Positions 11,126 through 20,049 of a DNA stretch of 41,856 nt are shown here, piece by piece. The number at the start of each line of letters is the position of its first letter. Position 1 is the first letter of the stretch. A model generated the notes under the pieces. The model saw nothing but the letters and a program-made list of their open reading frames with translations, made no database searches and was not told where the DNA came from. The position numbers and the translations under genes were made by a program. Origin of the DNA: Symsagittifera roscoffensis (taxonomy: Eukaryota; Xenacoelomorpha; Acoela; Convolutidae); the NCBI RefSeq assembly GCF_963678635.1, contig NC_087071.1:24762965-24804820 (forward strand), given 5' to 3'.

Positions 11126-11492
11126 ACATTCGACCAGAATGGATCAAAATGCAGATTCAGCATATTCGAAATTTTAGCAGTGAACCTTCCGAATTGGCGA
11201 TTTTGAGGGAACAAGAGCGTTATTGGAATGATTGGCCAAATGGTGAGGGCTAGAATATTCTGGTATTTTAAAATTTTAAAAACTCGAATTTTGACGTCAT
11301 ATTTCTGAGAAACGTCAGAAACGGCCATTTTGGCAGAAAAGTCGAAGAAGGACACAACAACGATAGTTGCGACGACGACAACAACGAGAAAATTGAGAAT
11401 CGGAATCAGAGAAAAGCAGAAGTAGCAGAGACCGCTCCAAGTTGCAACTATTGTGTCGCTACAATAGTTGCAAGGCAGTTGCTAACAACAGT
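11126..11492 (+). repeat. Left LTR-like direct repeat (367 bp)
   Basis: Matches 28652-29019 with about ten substitutions and one or two indels by eye (about 3 percent). Starts ACATTCGACCAGAATGG and ends GCTAACAACAGT. Contains an AT-rich TATTTTAAAATTTTAAAA stretch that could serve as a promoter core and a perfect 13-bp stem at 11442-11473. Confidence 0.85.
11442..11473 (+). other. Perfect 13-bp hairpin near the LTR 3' end
   Basis: TTGCAACTATTGT, six-base loop GTCGCT, ACAATAGTTGCAA. Conserved without change in the right repeat (28969-29000). Its place about 20 nt from the repeat end recalls poly(A)/R-region stem-loops of retroelements, but the role is unknown. Confidence 0.65.
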
Positions 11493-11506
11493 GAGGGTTG
11501 GAAACC

Positions 11507-11575
11507 AGCCTTCCGGGTTACAGAGAAATAAAGCTTAACGTGCTTGATTCAGTGGATTCGAGAATCAGGAGGGGT
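11507..11575 (+). repeat. 69-bp leader unit A (CCTTCCGGGTT ... AGGAGGGGT)
   Basis: Starts AGCCTTCCGGGTTACAGAGA and ends AATCAGGAGGGGT. The two ends can pair with G-U wobbles. The same 69-bp layout, including the internal CTTAACGTG.TTGATT phrase, recurs at 13285-13353. Confidence 0.7.
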
Positions 11576-14251
11576 TTCGGGACTGAAACTTTTATCATCT
11601 TATATGAACTTTTAGCTTGCGTGTCATGTCCTGATTTGAATTTAATTAACATCTGAATTCATTCTACTAAGATGAGAAGCTAGGAGTTGTGGGAAAGGGT
11701 TGATCCATCTTCGATGGAGATGATGATTTTTATCTACTGAACAAAAACAATAATAATTCAATAAGTAATAGTAGCCCTGTTTTTAGGAGTGACCTCGTGG
11801 TCTGAGGATACTGAGACCCAGCCATGAGCTCACTATTTTTGCATGTAATTAAGTTAATTTGAGTGTTTTGACCGAAGCCGAAGCAGTAACGTTTTTGTCG
11901 ACCCGATGTTAGAAAGACCACCGAAAGTACTGGCTTGGTAGCGACGGTGAAAAGCATGCAAAGCTCTGTTTAGACGTTAGCCAGTCGTCTTAGGACTTAG
12001 TTTTGTTCTCCGTCGATATGTATCTTCCGGGCGAATGTTACATACATGTTTTTATGGTGCTCCTGGGTGTTATTCTTTTTTAACATCATGACCGGCAGAA
12101 CCGTTAACGAGCACTCCGCGCCGAGCGGATGCTCACATTAACGCCCTTAATAGGCCAAAACCGCCGGGGCGGAAGGGTAGTTCGGAACGCGGAAGCCTTC
12201 CGGATTACCGTGAATAGCTTTTTAACCTAGTTAAGACCGAAAATTCACGAACCAGGAAGGGTGGGGGGATTCGCGGTCCCGTCATTTCCTGAGTGGTCCG
12301 TGACCAAAAACACTTAAAGATATAGATAAAACCAAACAAAAAGTAGTATAGTACCCAAGAAAAGCAAAAAACATAAAAAATAAACGAAAAAACCAAAAAC
12401 AGTAAAAAAGTTTTTAAAAAATCAGTAGATATCATCCCCCCAGACAAGATGTGATCCGACCCTCCCGTTTGTTGTTGATAGATATATTGTTGTTACAGGC
12501 ATTTATATCAGTCAGGATTGTTACGATCATTTTTGTAGCCGTTTGTGAGGCTTGTACTGTAGGGTTATTTGAGCATTTAAGCACGTTAATGATAAATTGC
12601 GCCCAATCCGGAAGGGTCAGCTGATTTGCGCTCAATTCGGAAGGGTCTTGGGAGAAGACTGATCCGGCAAGCAGTACAAGGAGCAACAAGAAGGGGCTCA
12701 AGGACAACAACAATCGACTGTTGGGTATCGTTAACAAGTTTTGTATCCCTTTTGGTACAAAAAGTAAGATAGTAATCTGTGGGGGGCTCGACAGTGCTGC
12801 ACTGTAGTGACCCTTCACCGAACTGCGAATATCCGAGTTAAGCACCTTAATTCGGATATTAAACAAACCCGGAGGGGTATAGTATTACTAATATTATTAC
12901 TTCTATCGCCCATAATAATACTCCTATATCGTTTTTCAGTGAAAAACAAAGAAAACGGACCGGTTTTAGGGTCAAAATAGCGATATTTTGATCCCCCCAC
13001 AAGTCGCGATTTTTGAGATATCGATAATTTTTGAAACGGAAAAAAGCGCTAAATTAGTGTATTACATCGTAACAGCACTACTATAATAGATAGAACCGGT
13101 TAAGTTTAGTTCGGAAGTGGTTGGAACTATTTTGGTACCGAAAACCGAATTTTCACGATTTTTGATAGTACGAAACACTATAAATTCAGAAATTTTTTTG
13201 AAATTTTTGAATTACGACAGTAAAAATAGTTGTTTGGACAACTTCCACTAGTGAATCTACAAGTTTTAAAACCCGCTACCCGAAAGCCTTCCGGGTTGCA
13301 GAGAAATCGAACTTAACGTGTTTGATTTGGTGGATTCATCAATCCGGAGGGGTACAGGTAGCATAGTTTTTCGCAAATTTTTTCAACTAAAGCGTTTTAG
13401 ATCGGGTCTTTTGCATTGAACTAGAAGAGTATTGACCTTTTGAGCTCGGATCAATAATTTTTAGGTCGAAAGGAAAAGAAGTGCGGAAAAAGTTAAGCGG
13501 AACCTATAAGAGAGAAATTTCTTGACTTTAGAAAAAAGACGCTTCGGTTATTAACTTTGGAAATACTGGGTATAACCAATTGATCTTGGTACCAACAGAT
13601 CAGAAATTAGCTGAGCTTACTGATAGGGACAAAAGTTTTTCGAAAAAGTAAGCTTGAAAAGTTTTTGAGATTGTTTTTAGCAAATTCACCAATTTGGGAG
13701 GGTAGACCCTTCACGTTTTATAAATTTTTTTTAGGAAAGCCCTCACACCCCTCCCAAAAGGTAACAGCGAATGAATAGAATAACTTTAGGCTGTTCTAGA
13801 CAAAAAAGGAAGGCTAAAGGCACAGGAAAACCTTAATCGAGCCGAAGTTAGGCTAGTGATAAGACTCTTCACCGTTAGCGTGAATTGTCAAATAAGGGGC
13901 TGAACTTCAATCCGGAAGTGTCTAGGAAAGGATCACATACCCTTCCTAGTTAATTTAAAAAGCATAATAGCATCGGAGAACGTATCCGGAGGGGTATAGG
14001 TTGAAAGAAGGAAATCTCCGAAAAGCTACTTTTACAAAAGAAGAGGGCTCCCAATCCGGAGGGGTCAAAGAAAAAAAAATTTTTTCTCTTCAAATTAGGA
14101 GGGTCCGAATCCGGAGGGGTCTAATATTTGCTCCTTCGGATGGGTCCAAATCCGGAGGGGTCTTATATTTACTAACTCAGAGGGGTCCCAATCCGGAGGG
14201 GTCTAAATTTTGCTAGTCCGGAAGGGTCTTATTTTGCCAATCCGGAGGGGT
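11563..14251 (+). repeat. Interspersed array of AATCCGGAGGGGTC motifs
   Basis: Plus-strand copies, exact or with one to three changes, near 11563, 12169, 12250, 12604, 12635, 12867, 13341, 13909, 13983, 14053, 14108, 14148, 14174, 14190, 14214 and 14237. Density rises sharply in 13983-14251. Spacing is irregular and spacers are unrelated AT-rich sequence, so this is neither a simple tandem repeat nor a CRISPR array. Complementary CCTTCCGG copies occur near 11509, 12195 and 13287. Confidence 0.75.
13285..13353 (+). repeat. 69-bp leader unit B
   Basis: Second copy of unit A at equal length: AGCCTTCCGGGTTGCAGAGA start, AATCCGGAGGGGT end. Retained length and end complementarity despite internal differences suggest a conserved RNA fold. 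Confidence 0.7.
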
Positions 14252-15382
14252 ATTATTTTATTAAAGGACTTAGGTAAACGGAAGAAAGACTAAAGTGAGA
14301 GGTATAAGGTTATTAGCAGACACAGACAGGCTAGGAATCAGTGACTGCACTGGTAACTTGCCTTTCAAAAAAGACCAGACCAAAACAAAACAGGTCCGAA
14401 CTCGGATATTCGCGACACTAAGTCTAAACTAAAAAGAGCGTAATTCATTGGTGTGGATTGAAACCCAAAAGGTTTTTGTGAAAAGTGACTGCCCTGAGGA
14501 TTGTAGTAGGTCTAGCTCGGGCAGTCCGAAGCCAGATAGGTAACACAGTACTCGGTGGGTGCAATAGACGCCCACTTGAGAAAATAACTGCCTTCAAAGT
14601 TTTATCTGTTTGGTGCAGCACCAAGCAGGGAAAGCCTTTTCTTTAAAACACAAGTTCGACTATTGTACTGCAATCGACTAAAAGTACAAAACACATACGT
14701 TTTTTTTGATAGAGGTCTTCATGTTCTGTCATTATATATTATATCTTTTCTTTTTGTTTTTGATTTTAAATCAACATAAACTGTGTTTGATTGGGTAGTG
14801 AGTGCACTATCTTTTAAATTGACTGATAACATCACATTGTGCTAGTCCTCAAATCTTACGACCGATAATCGGTTAGTGTGAATAAATTATATACAAAACT
14901 GTACTCTGATAACATACAGGGATTCGTGGTCACTATTTAATAGAATCTTGTAAAATTTATTGTGTTGTGTCATTATTATTGGTAGTCAAACTATAAGGTC
15001 ACTAGCAATCGAATTAGGTGTATAGGCATTAACAAGTGACAAATTGAGAATGAGTCTAGACAAGTCAAGGATACCTAAACGAGGTAATAGCTCTAGGAAA
15101 TTCATACCTAAAAAGCAATGAAAAACGATGACCGATCCTTTTGTGGATCGGATCAAACGAGGCCGGACCGACAAAGGGGAGACGGTTTCAGGCAGAATGG
15201 TTGAAACAAGGAGTCAGAAGAACTCAGAAGTGTTAGAAGTGGAGGTCAATACGGACCATGCCATGAACGAGAACTAGGAAGTACATGGACTGGAAGGGAG
15301 AGGCAGAAGGCTGGCGAGTGAATCTACTCCGGTAGAACAAGGCCATGATTTTGCCACTTCCACCGGGACATTGGATTGAGAG

Positions 15383-15408
15383 GAGATGTCGGAACTGTCC
15401 GACATCTC
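15383..15408 (+). promoter_or_regulatory. Perfect hairpin enclosing the gag start codon
   Basis: GAGATGTCGGA (15383-15393), loop ACTG, TCCGACATCTC (15398-15408): an uninterrupted 11-bp stem whose 5' arm contains the ATG at 15386. Such a stem could restrain initiation or form a packaging or dimerisation signal. Function is inferred from position only. Confidence 0.65.
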
Positions 15409-16246
15409 GACTGAAATAGCGGCAACTAGAAGATCTACAACAGACAACACTATGATGGCAGGCGGAACTGAGAAACAAACAACGTCTTCATCGTTCTCAG
15501 AAAGGATGAGGAACACCTTAGGAAACATCTTTCCATTCACCATGGGAGGGGGCGCAGGAAATGGAGGTGAATCCCAGGAGGAGGAGGAAGAAGAAGAGCA
15601 AGTGGATTTTGGATCTCAAGTCAGCCTCAATAGTTCGACCCAGGAGAATGAGGCATACGTCGGAAGAGAGACTGGAACCAGGGACAAATTTGGTGTAGTG
15701 AGAACGATAAGCAAAGAGGTAAACACACCAGGCCAGTCAAGAGACTTCGTGATTATGACAAATTCAGAGCTGCAAACTGGGGAGAGTAGAAACAGAGGGC
15801 TAGGCAACGCATTGGCGGATCCTGAGGTGGATAATGAAAAGACGTCGAGGCAGAGAGTCAAGGCCCGGATCTCGACCAACACGAAGCTACCTGGGACCGA
15901 CAGGGTTACACCGCCACTAGTGACGCCACTCGTGGATAACGGGGCATCACTAGAAGAAGCCTTAAACAACATAGTGGACAGTTTAGGAGAACAAAATGAA
16001 CAGATGTCCATAAGAATGAGTGAACTAGAAAGGGCAGTTCACATTGAAAGAGAAAGTCTGCGGGAAGAAAAAAACCGCAATAGACAAGAAGTTGGTAGGA
16101 TCGAAAAACGCTTGAAAGAAAGAACGGACGAGCATATGGCGAAGAATTTGTCGCGAATGACAAGAGAAGCGGAACAGAGAGTTACGCTTAAGAGACGACA
16201 TGGAGAAGTTGAGAATTCAGCAAGAGCAGTCTCTTGGGACTCTTGA
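15386..16246 (+). CDS. gag: Gag-like ORF, N-terminal part
   Basis: The start ATG 15386 is supported by an in-frame TGA nine bases upstream (15377) and by the hairpin around it. The first part is low complexity, with a Glu run near residues 64-71. Residues about 190-275 are strongly helical and charged (EQNEQMSIRMSELERAV, then KRLKERTDEHMAKN), typical of a coiled coil. The frame ends 47 bp after the ATG of the next ORF. Helical character continues across the junction in the +1 frame (open from 16161), so this is probably the N-terminus of one Gag protein split by an indel, or less likely by programmed +1 frameshifting. Confidence 0.65.
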   Translation: MSELSDISTEIAATRRSTTDNTMMAGGTEKQTTSSSFSERMRNTLGNIFPFTMGGGAGNGGESQEEEEEEEQVDFGSQVSLNSSTQENEAYVGRETGTRDKFGVVRTISKEVNTPGQSRDFVIMTNSELQTGESRNRGLGNALADPEVDNEKTSRQRVKARISTNTKLPGTDRVTPPLVTPLVDNGASLEEALNNIVDSLGEQNEQMSIRMSELERAVHIERESLREEKNRNRQEVGRIEKRLKERTDEHMAKNLSRMTREAEQRVTLKRRHGEVENSARAVSWDS

Positions 16247-18455
16247 CACAAAGATAGACGCGATGATGGAGAGGCGAACTCAGGCTATCATGGACAGGTT
16301 GGACGGGCTACTAAGCAGCAAGAGTGGACCAAAAGAAGGGGAACCGAACTCGGGAGGTCCTAGCAGGGAGCCGAAGGTGAACTTCAATGACCATCAAAAG
16401 AGGAGGACATATGGATCCACTAGAGGCAGGGGCAGTTCAACAGGCTATGCCACAAGGGATAACAGAACATGGGACCCGAACAGTAGAGCAAGTTCAACGG
16501 GGAACAGACAGACCTCTAATGAACGACCAACGCAAGGCACACATGCGACTGGGAGAAGTGATTCCGGTAACAGAGGGCATGCAAGCCCGGGGAGGAGTCA
16601 TGTGGGCCAAGCGGGAAACACTCACGGCGATTCGGATTGCAGGGATGCACCGCATACAGAGCCTTTGACAAGGTGTGAGGACACTCAGGCGGGACACTCA
16701 AGGGATGCTACGGCAATGGCCACAGCCTTTGAACCCCTAAACAGGTCTTTGGAGACATTCCTTACAAGGTTATCCAGAACCAATGAACGCAGTGAGAAGT
16801 CCAGAAGAGTCTTTAAGAAACCAAGATGCTATAAAGATGAATCTGATGGCTGTATTGATACCTGGATAGAGGTAATGAAGCTGCATTTCGAGGAAGAGGA
16901 CTTGTCGGAGAGACAGGAATGCAGTGCGCTCACCAGCAACTTGGAAGGGACAGCCCTGAACTGTGTCATGGCCAAGAAGCAATATCAGCGTGACACAGCT
17001 GAGACAATCTTTGAAATCTTGTTAAACCGTTTCGGATCAGGGGTGCAGGGGCACCAAGCGATGATGCGCTTCGAGAAACGGAGGCAACGAGAAGATGAAA
17101 CGATAGACAAGTTTCTCGATGACTTGGAAATGCTGAGAAGACGCAGCCAACCGGATGAGTCAAACCGAAGGATGAACCTGGCCGTAGCCTCAAAAATAAT
17201 CGATGATGTGAAGAATGATGAACTTCGAACAATGCTAGCAACGCATTACACACCACTATCAACCAATGCGCCAACACCAGAGGAGTTGAGGCTCAAGTCA
17301 AAAGAGTATCTTTTGTTGAAACCTCCTTCGAGATCTGGTTACTATAAGAACAATTATTGCAATTTTAACAATGGGCCAGCAAACCAAAGGAACAATTGGT
17401 ACAAACCAAGGGATGATATGGACAAGAGACGCTCTTGTGCCAATTGCAGTTCAACGGACCATCATGTGTCAGCATGCCCAACTTACAAACAAGGCATGAA
17501 AGCAATAGGCTTTAGCCTCGAGGAGGAAGATGCGTCAGAATTGGACCATGAAGATTTCATGAGAGGGGTAATTGCGAAATTCGGCCCGAGGTGTTTCTTT
17601 TGCAGCTTGGAAGGTCATTTTAAATCAGATTGTCTGCAATTCTGGGATGCAGTGGCAGACATCAAGCATCCAAGGCATGAAGAGGCTTTGTCAGGAGTGA
17701 AAGCCAGCAAGGCTCGCCTGTTGAGTGAAGCGGAGGCACGCAGAAAAGATAAACCTCAAGAGCTGGGGGCAAAGAAAATGCAAGCGGTAACAGAAGAGAC
17801 ACGTGAACCGGAACCAGCAACTGCGGCCGATGACTTCAAGATTGATTATAGGGCAGCCGCGAGGGATGCTCTAAATAGAGTGCAGCAGGAACTGGTGACG
17901 AAAGAGATCGAACAAAAAGTGAAACTTGAACTGGAGAATGAGAAACTTAAGGAGCAACTGAATACCTTCGAAGCAACGGAGTTCGAAGAAACTAAAGCAC
18001 CAAGCAGTTTGAGCATGAAACTTAATGTGATCTCCGGTCAGAGGTTCGGCATGGTGCCGCAAGGAAGCAAGATACAGTCGATAATCTCAGTGGCTGGACA
18101 TCAGGTAATCAGAAATTTAAGTGAACCATCCGAGTTCACTTTGATGCATTTGGACACATATGCAGATTATCTGAGGCAGGTGGAGCCACGCACCGAGTCG
18201 AGAGCTGTGCGAGCACTACTAACAACGGATGGCCCTCGCATGAAGAAACTTCATGGACGCTACCTAGAGGTCTATGGGCCGTATCAAGTGATGCTGAACG
18301 TGGATGGAATCAGTATCTACACCAGGACTTATGTAACAACAGATGATGACCAAATGGGGCAGATCTATTTGGGTGAGGAGGAACTCAAAGTCCGCAGGAT
18401 AGGCCATGACGCCCTGATGGAACAAGATGCTTCCACTGGTCCGTGTGATACATAA
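16161..18455 (+). CDS. gag: Gag-like protein: capsid-type region and two CCHC zinc knuckles
   Basis: Frame open from 16161, first ATG 16200 (751 codons from there). Counting from that ATG: coiled coil to about 45; basic Gly/Ser/Arg-rich region 50-170; Ty3-type Gag capsid resemblance about 205-375 (WIEVMKLHFEEED, FEILLNRFGSG, ETIDKFLDDLEMLRRR); two perfect CX2CX4HX4C knuckles, CANCSSTDHHVSAC (17436-17477) and CFFCSLEGHFKSDC (17592-17633); helical linker; then a C-terminal domain ending QIYLGEEELKVRRIG. The last domain recalls the end of retropepsins, but no DT/SG active site is visible. In LTR elements Gag packages the RNA in virus-like particles. Here no pol follows. Confidence 0.75.
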   Translation, partial: QEKRNRELRLRDDMEKLRIQQEQSLGTLDTKIDAMMERRTQAIMDRLDGLLSSKSGPKEGEPNSGGPSREPKVNFNDHQKRRTYGSTRGRGSSTGYATRDNRTWDPNSRASSTGNRQTSNERPTQGTHATGRSDSGNRGHASPGRSHVGQAGNTHGDSDCRDAPHTEPLTRCEDTQAGHSRDATAMATAFEPLNRSLETFLTRLSRTNERSEKSRRVFKKPRCYKDESDGCIDTWIEVMKLHFEEEDLSERQECSALTSNLEGTALNCVMAKKQYQRDTAETIFEILLNRFGSGVQGHQAMMRFEKRRQREDETIDKFLDDLEMLRRRSQPDESNRRMNLAVASKIIDDVKNDELRTMLATHYTPLSTNAPTPEELRLKSKEYLLLKPPSRSGYYKNNYCNFNNGPANQRNNWYKPRDDMDKRRSCANCSSTDHHVSACPTYKQGMKAIGFSLEEEDASELDHEDFMRGVIAKFGPRCFFCSLEGHFKSDCLQFWDAVADIKHPRHEEALSGVKASKARLLSEAEARRKDKPQELGAKKMQAVTEETREPEPATAADDFKIDYRAAARDALNRVQQELVTKEIEQKVKLELENEKLKEQLNTFEATEFEETKAPSSLSMKLNVISGQRFGMVPQGSKIQSIISVAGHQVIRNLSEPSEFTLMHLDTYADYLRQVEPRTESRAVRALLTTDGPRMKKLHGRYLEVYGPYQVMLNVDGISIYTRTYVTTDDDQMGQIYLGEEELKVRRIGHDALMEQDASTGPCDT

Positions 18456-18879
18456 GAAATATTACTTAAGTATAGGCTGAGTGACGTGCGAGAGGGTGTT
18501 AGGCTAAAGACTAAGTTGTGTGTAATGTGTGATATGTGTGCTATGTTATGTTATGTGTTATGTTATTAAGATCGTGGGTAAGAAGGGGTTAGTGACCATG
18601 AACAACTGAATGACGATCTTAGGAATAGATTCAAAGTTTGGACTGTCCAATCTTAGGTCGAATTCCAAAATTTTAGAGACCGATTGATTTTAATAAATTT
18701 TAGGATAAATATCTTTTTATCTGAACTGTTTTTAAGCAAATTTCAACGATATATGTTAAGGTGAGACTGACAAGTGTGATATTTGTGACTTCTTTTCTAG
18801 ATCCTGATTGATCATTTAATTACTCACTTGAGTCAAAACCTTGGAATCGAATCGAATCAAATCAAATCTGAAGAACAGT
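18456..18879 (+). other. Spacer between Gag and the giant ORF, with acceptor-like site
   Basis: Non-coding, with TGT/ATG-rich simple sequence at about 18515-18565. CTTCTTTTCTAG at 18789-18800 is a good 3' splice-site match 80 bp before the next ATG, suggesting that the downstream ORF is expressed from a spliced subgenomic RNA as env is in retroviruses. GGACTGTCC at 18640-18648 recurs elsewhere in the element. Confidence 0.45.
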
Positions 18880-20049
18880 ATGGACAATTTCAACTTGGAT
18901 GAATTAATGGACCTGGCAGAGGCATATGTAGGACCAATGATAGATGCGATCTATCGTCGGCTGATCAATCGAGACTTCGCTCTGGAGGACCCAGAGGTAG
19001 TCATGTTGCTGACCGCCCTGATCAACATCTTGGGGCATGACAACCGTGGGGACCGCCCCACGGAAGTCCTGTTGATGGCAGCATATGGAGAGAGGGGAGT
19101 ACTAGACCGCCCGAACATGAGAGTGGTGAGGTGGAGAAACGGGGCTCTCTCAGGGAGTGACTTGGCGAATGAGCCTGGATTGGGAAGTTCTAGGACTTAC
19201 CAACCAGGTGAGATGCCTATGCCCTCCAAGCCCAAACCTGGGCTGACGAGAATGCATCAGGAGATGAACAGCGAGGCTGCATCGTTTGGTTCACCACTGA
19301 GAGCAGCTGTGCCACCAAAGAGGGCGAAAGTAGGACAGAAGGTTCAGACGAACCAAACCATGCAAGATCTGGATGAGATGAAGGATGAACTGGAAAGTAC
19401 GAAGAAGGAGCTGGACGAGATGACCAAAAGCATGCTCAAGATGGAGGACGATCGAGACATGTGGAGAAAAATGTTCGAAGACTGCAACAAAAAGCAGGGT
19501 CAAGAAATTGAGCGCTTGAGGCAGGACTACAAAGAGCGATCGGAACAGATGGCGTTGACAACGGCCGTGGAGAAAGTGATACCTGCAAGGAATATTCCTC
19601 GTGGGCAGTCCCCGATGGAGCTCTTGACGCCTCGAGAAATGAGTCAAACAACGGAGACACGGCTCCCGACAGAGACAAATCGAGTAACGATCCCGGACCC
19701 TGGTGACACCTTGGGTGACCCCGTCGTGGAACAAACGGTGAGGAAGCTGATAGAGACAGCTGGACGACTGGTCGCCAACAAGAATGCGCCAGGTTCCGGG
19801 GTGACTGCACCCTATGGAACGATCGACGACGCGGGCAGAGTACGACTCTCCCAGACCGTGATCAGACAGGGGATAAGTGACGTGACGCCACTCATGGGGA
19901 GCTCGAAGGCCACAGAGAGAAGAATACAGAAGATGCCAGAAAAGAAAGTGTCTCGCATAGTAGACGTACAAAAGAACAATCAAATGAAATATAATTTCAC
20001 GGGAGTTCCGGAGACAGATTCGAGAGCTTGCTTCAATCGAGCGACTTGA
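18880..20049 (+). CDS. Giant ORF, part 1: N-terminal coiled-coil region
   Basis: ATG 18880 (MDNFNLDELMDLAEAYVG) is the first good start after the acceptor-like site. Residues about 1-75 look globular and helical. A Pro/Met-rich linker follows, then a clear coiled coil at about 165-235 (DELESTKKELDEM, MLKMEDDRDMWRKMFED, IERLRQDYKERSEQM). It ends at a TGA (20047-20049), after which the same frame runs straight on into the SGNH domain with block I 54 bases later, so I read the TGA as an inactivating change. Function unknown; probably structural or oligomerising. Confidence 0.6.
   Translation: MDNFNLDELMDLAEAYVGPMIDAIYRRLINRDFALEDPEVVMLLTALINILGHDNRGDRPTEVLLMAAYGERGVLDRPNMRVVRWRNGALSGSDLANEPGLGSSRTYQPGEMPMPSKPKPGLTRMHQEMNSEAASFGSPLRAAVPPKRAKVGQKVQTNQTMQDLDEMKDELESTKKELDEMTKSMLKMEDDRDMWRKMFEDCNKKQGQEIERLRQDYKERSEQMALTTAVEKVIPARNIPRGQSPMELLTPREMSQTTETRLPTETNRVTIPDPGDTLGDPVVEQTVRKLIETAGRLVANKNAPGSGVTAPYGTIDDAGRVRLSQTVIRQGISDVTPLMGSSKATERRIQKMPEKKVSRIVDVQKNNQMKYNFTGVPETDSRACFNRAT

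Larger units (their letters stand above)
11493..15385 (+). other. Long non-coding leader of the giant element
   Basis: About 3.9 kb between the left repeat and the Gag start. No convincing ORF on either strand. Its main content is the repeated AATCCGGAGGGGTC motif and two 69-bp hairpin-like units (listed separately), plus a TATCCGA/TCGGATA inverted pair near 12829-12860. A TGG triplet lies at 11499, six bases after the repeat, where a primer-binding site would begin, but I cannot name a matching tRNA. A role in packaging, translation or splicing is a guess. Confidence 0.6.

Noticed and set aside
11498-11515. Primer-binding site for a specific tRNA
   Set aside because: A TGG is present six bases after the repeat, but the following bases cannot be matched to a named tRNA without a search.
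12432-12866. 144-codon minus-strand ORF with a signal-peptide-like Leu-rich stretch
   Set aside because: Antisense to the motif-rich leader; its coding is partly the complement of the repeated motif and no family is recognised.
14001-14216. Plus-strand ORF in the leader
   Set aside because: It translates the AATCCGGAGGGGTC copies (Ser-Gly-Gly-Val runs), so it is repeat-coded.
13983-14251. CRISPR-like array
   Set aside because: Repeat units are only 12-14 bp with irregular AT-rich spacers in a eukaryotic element; no array geometry.
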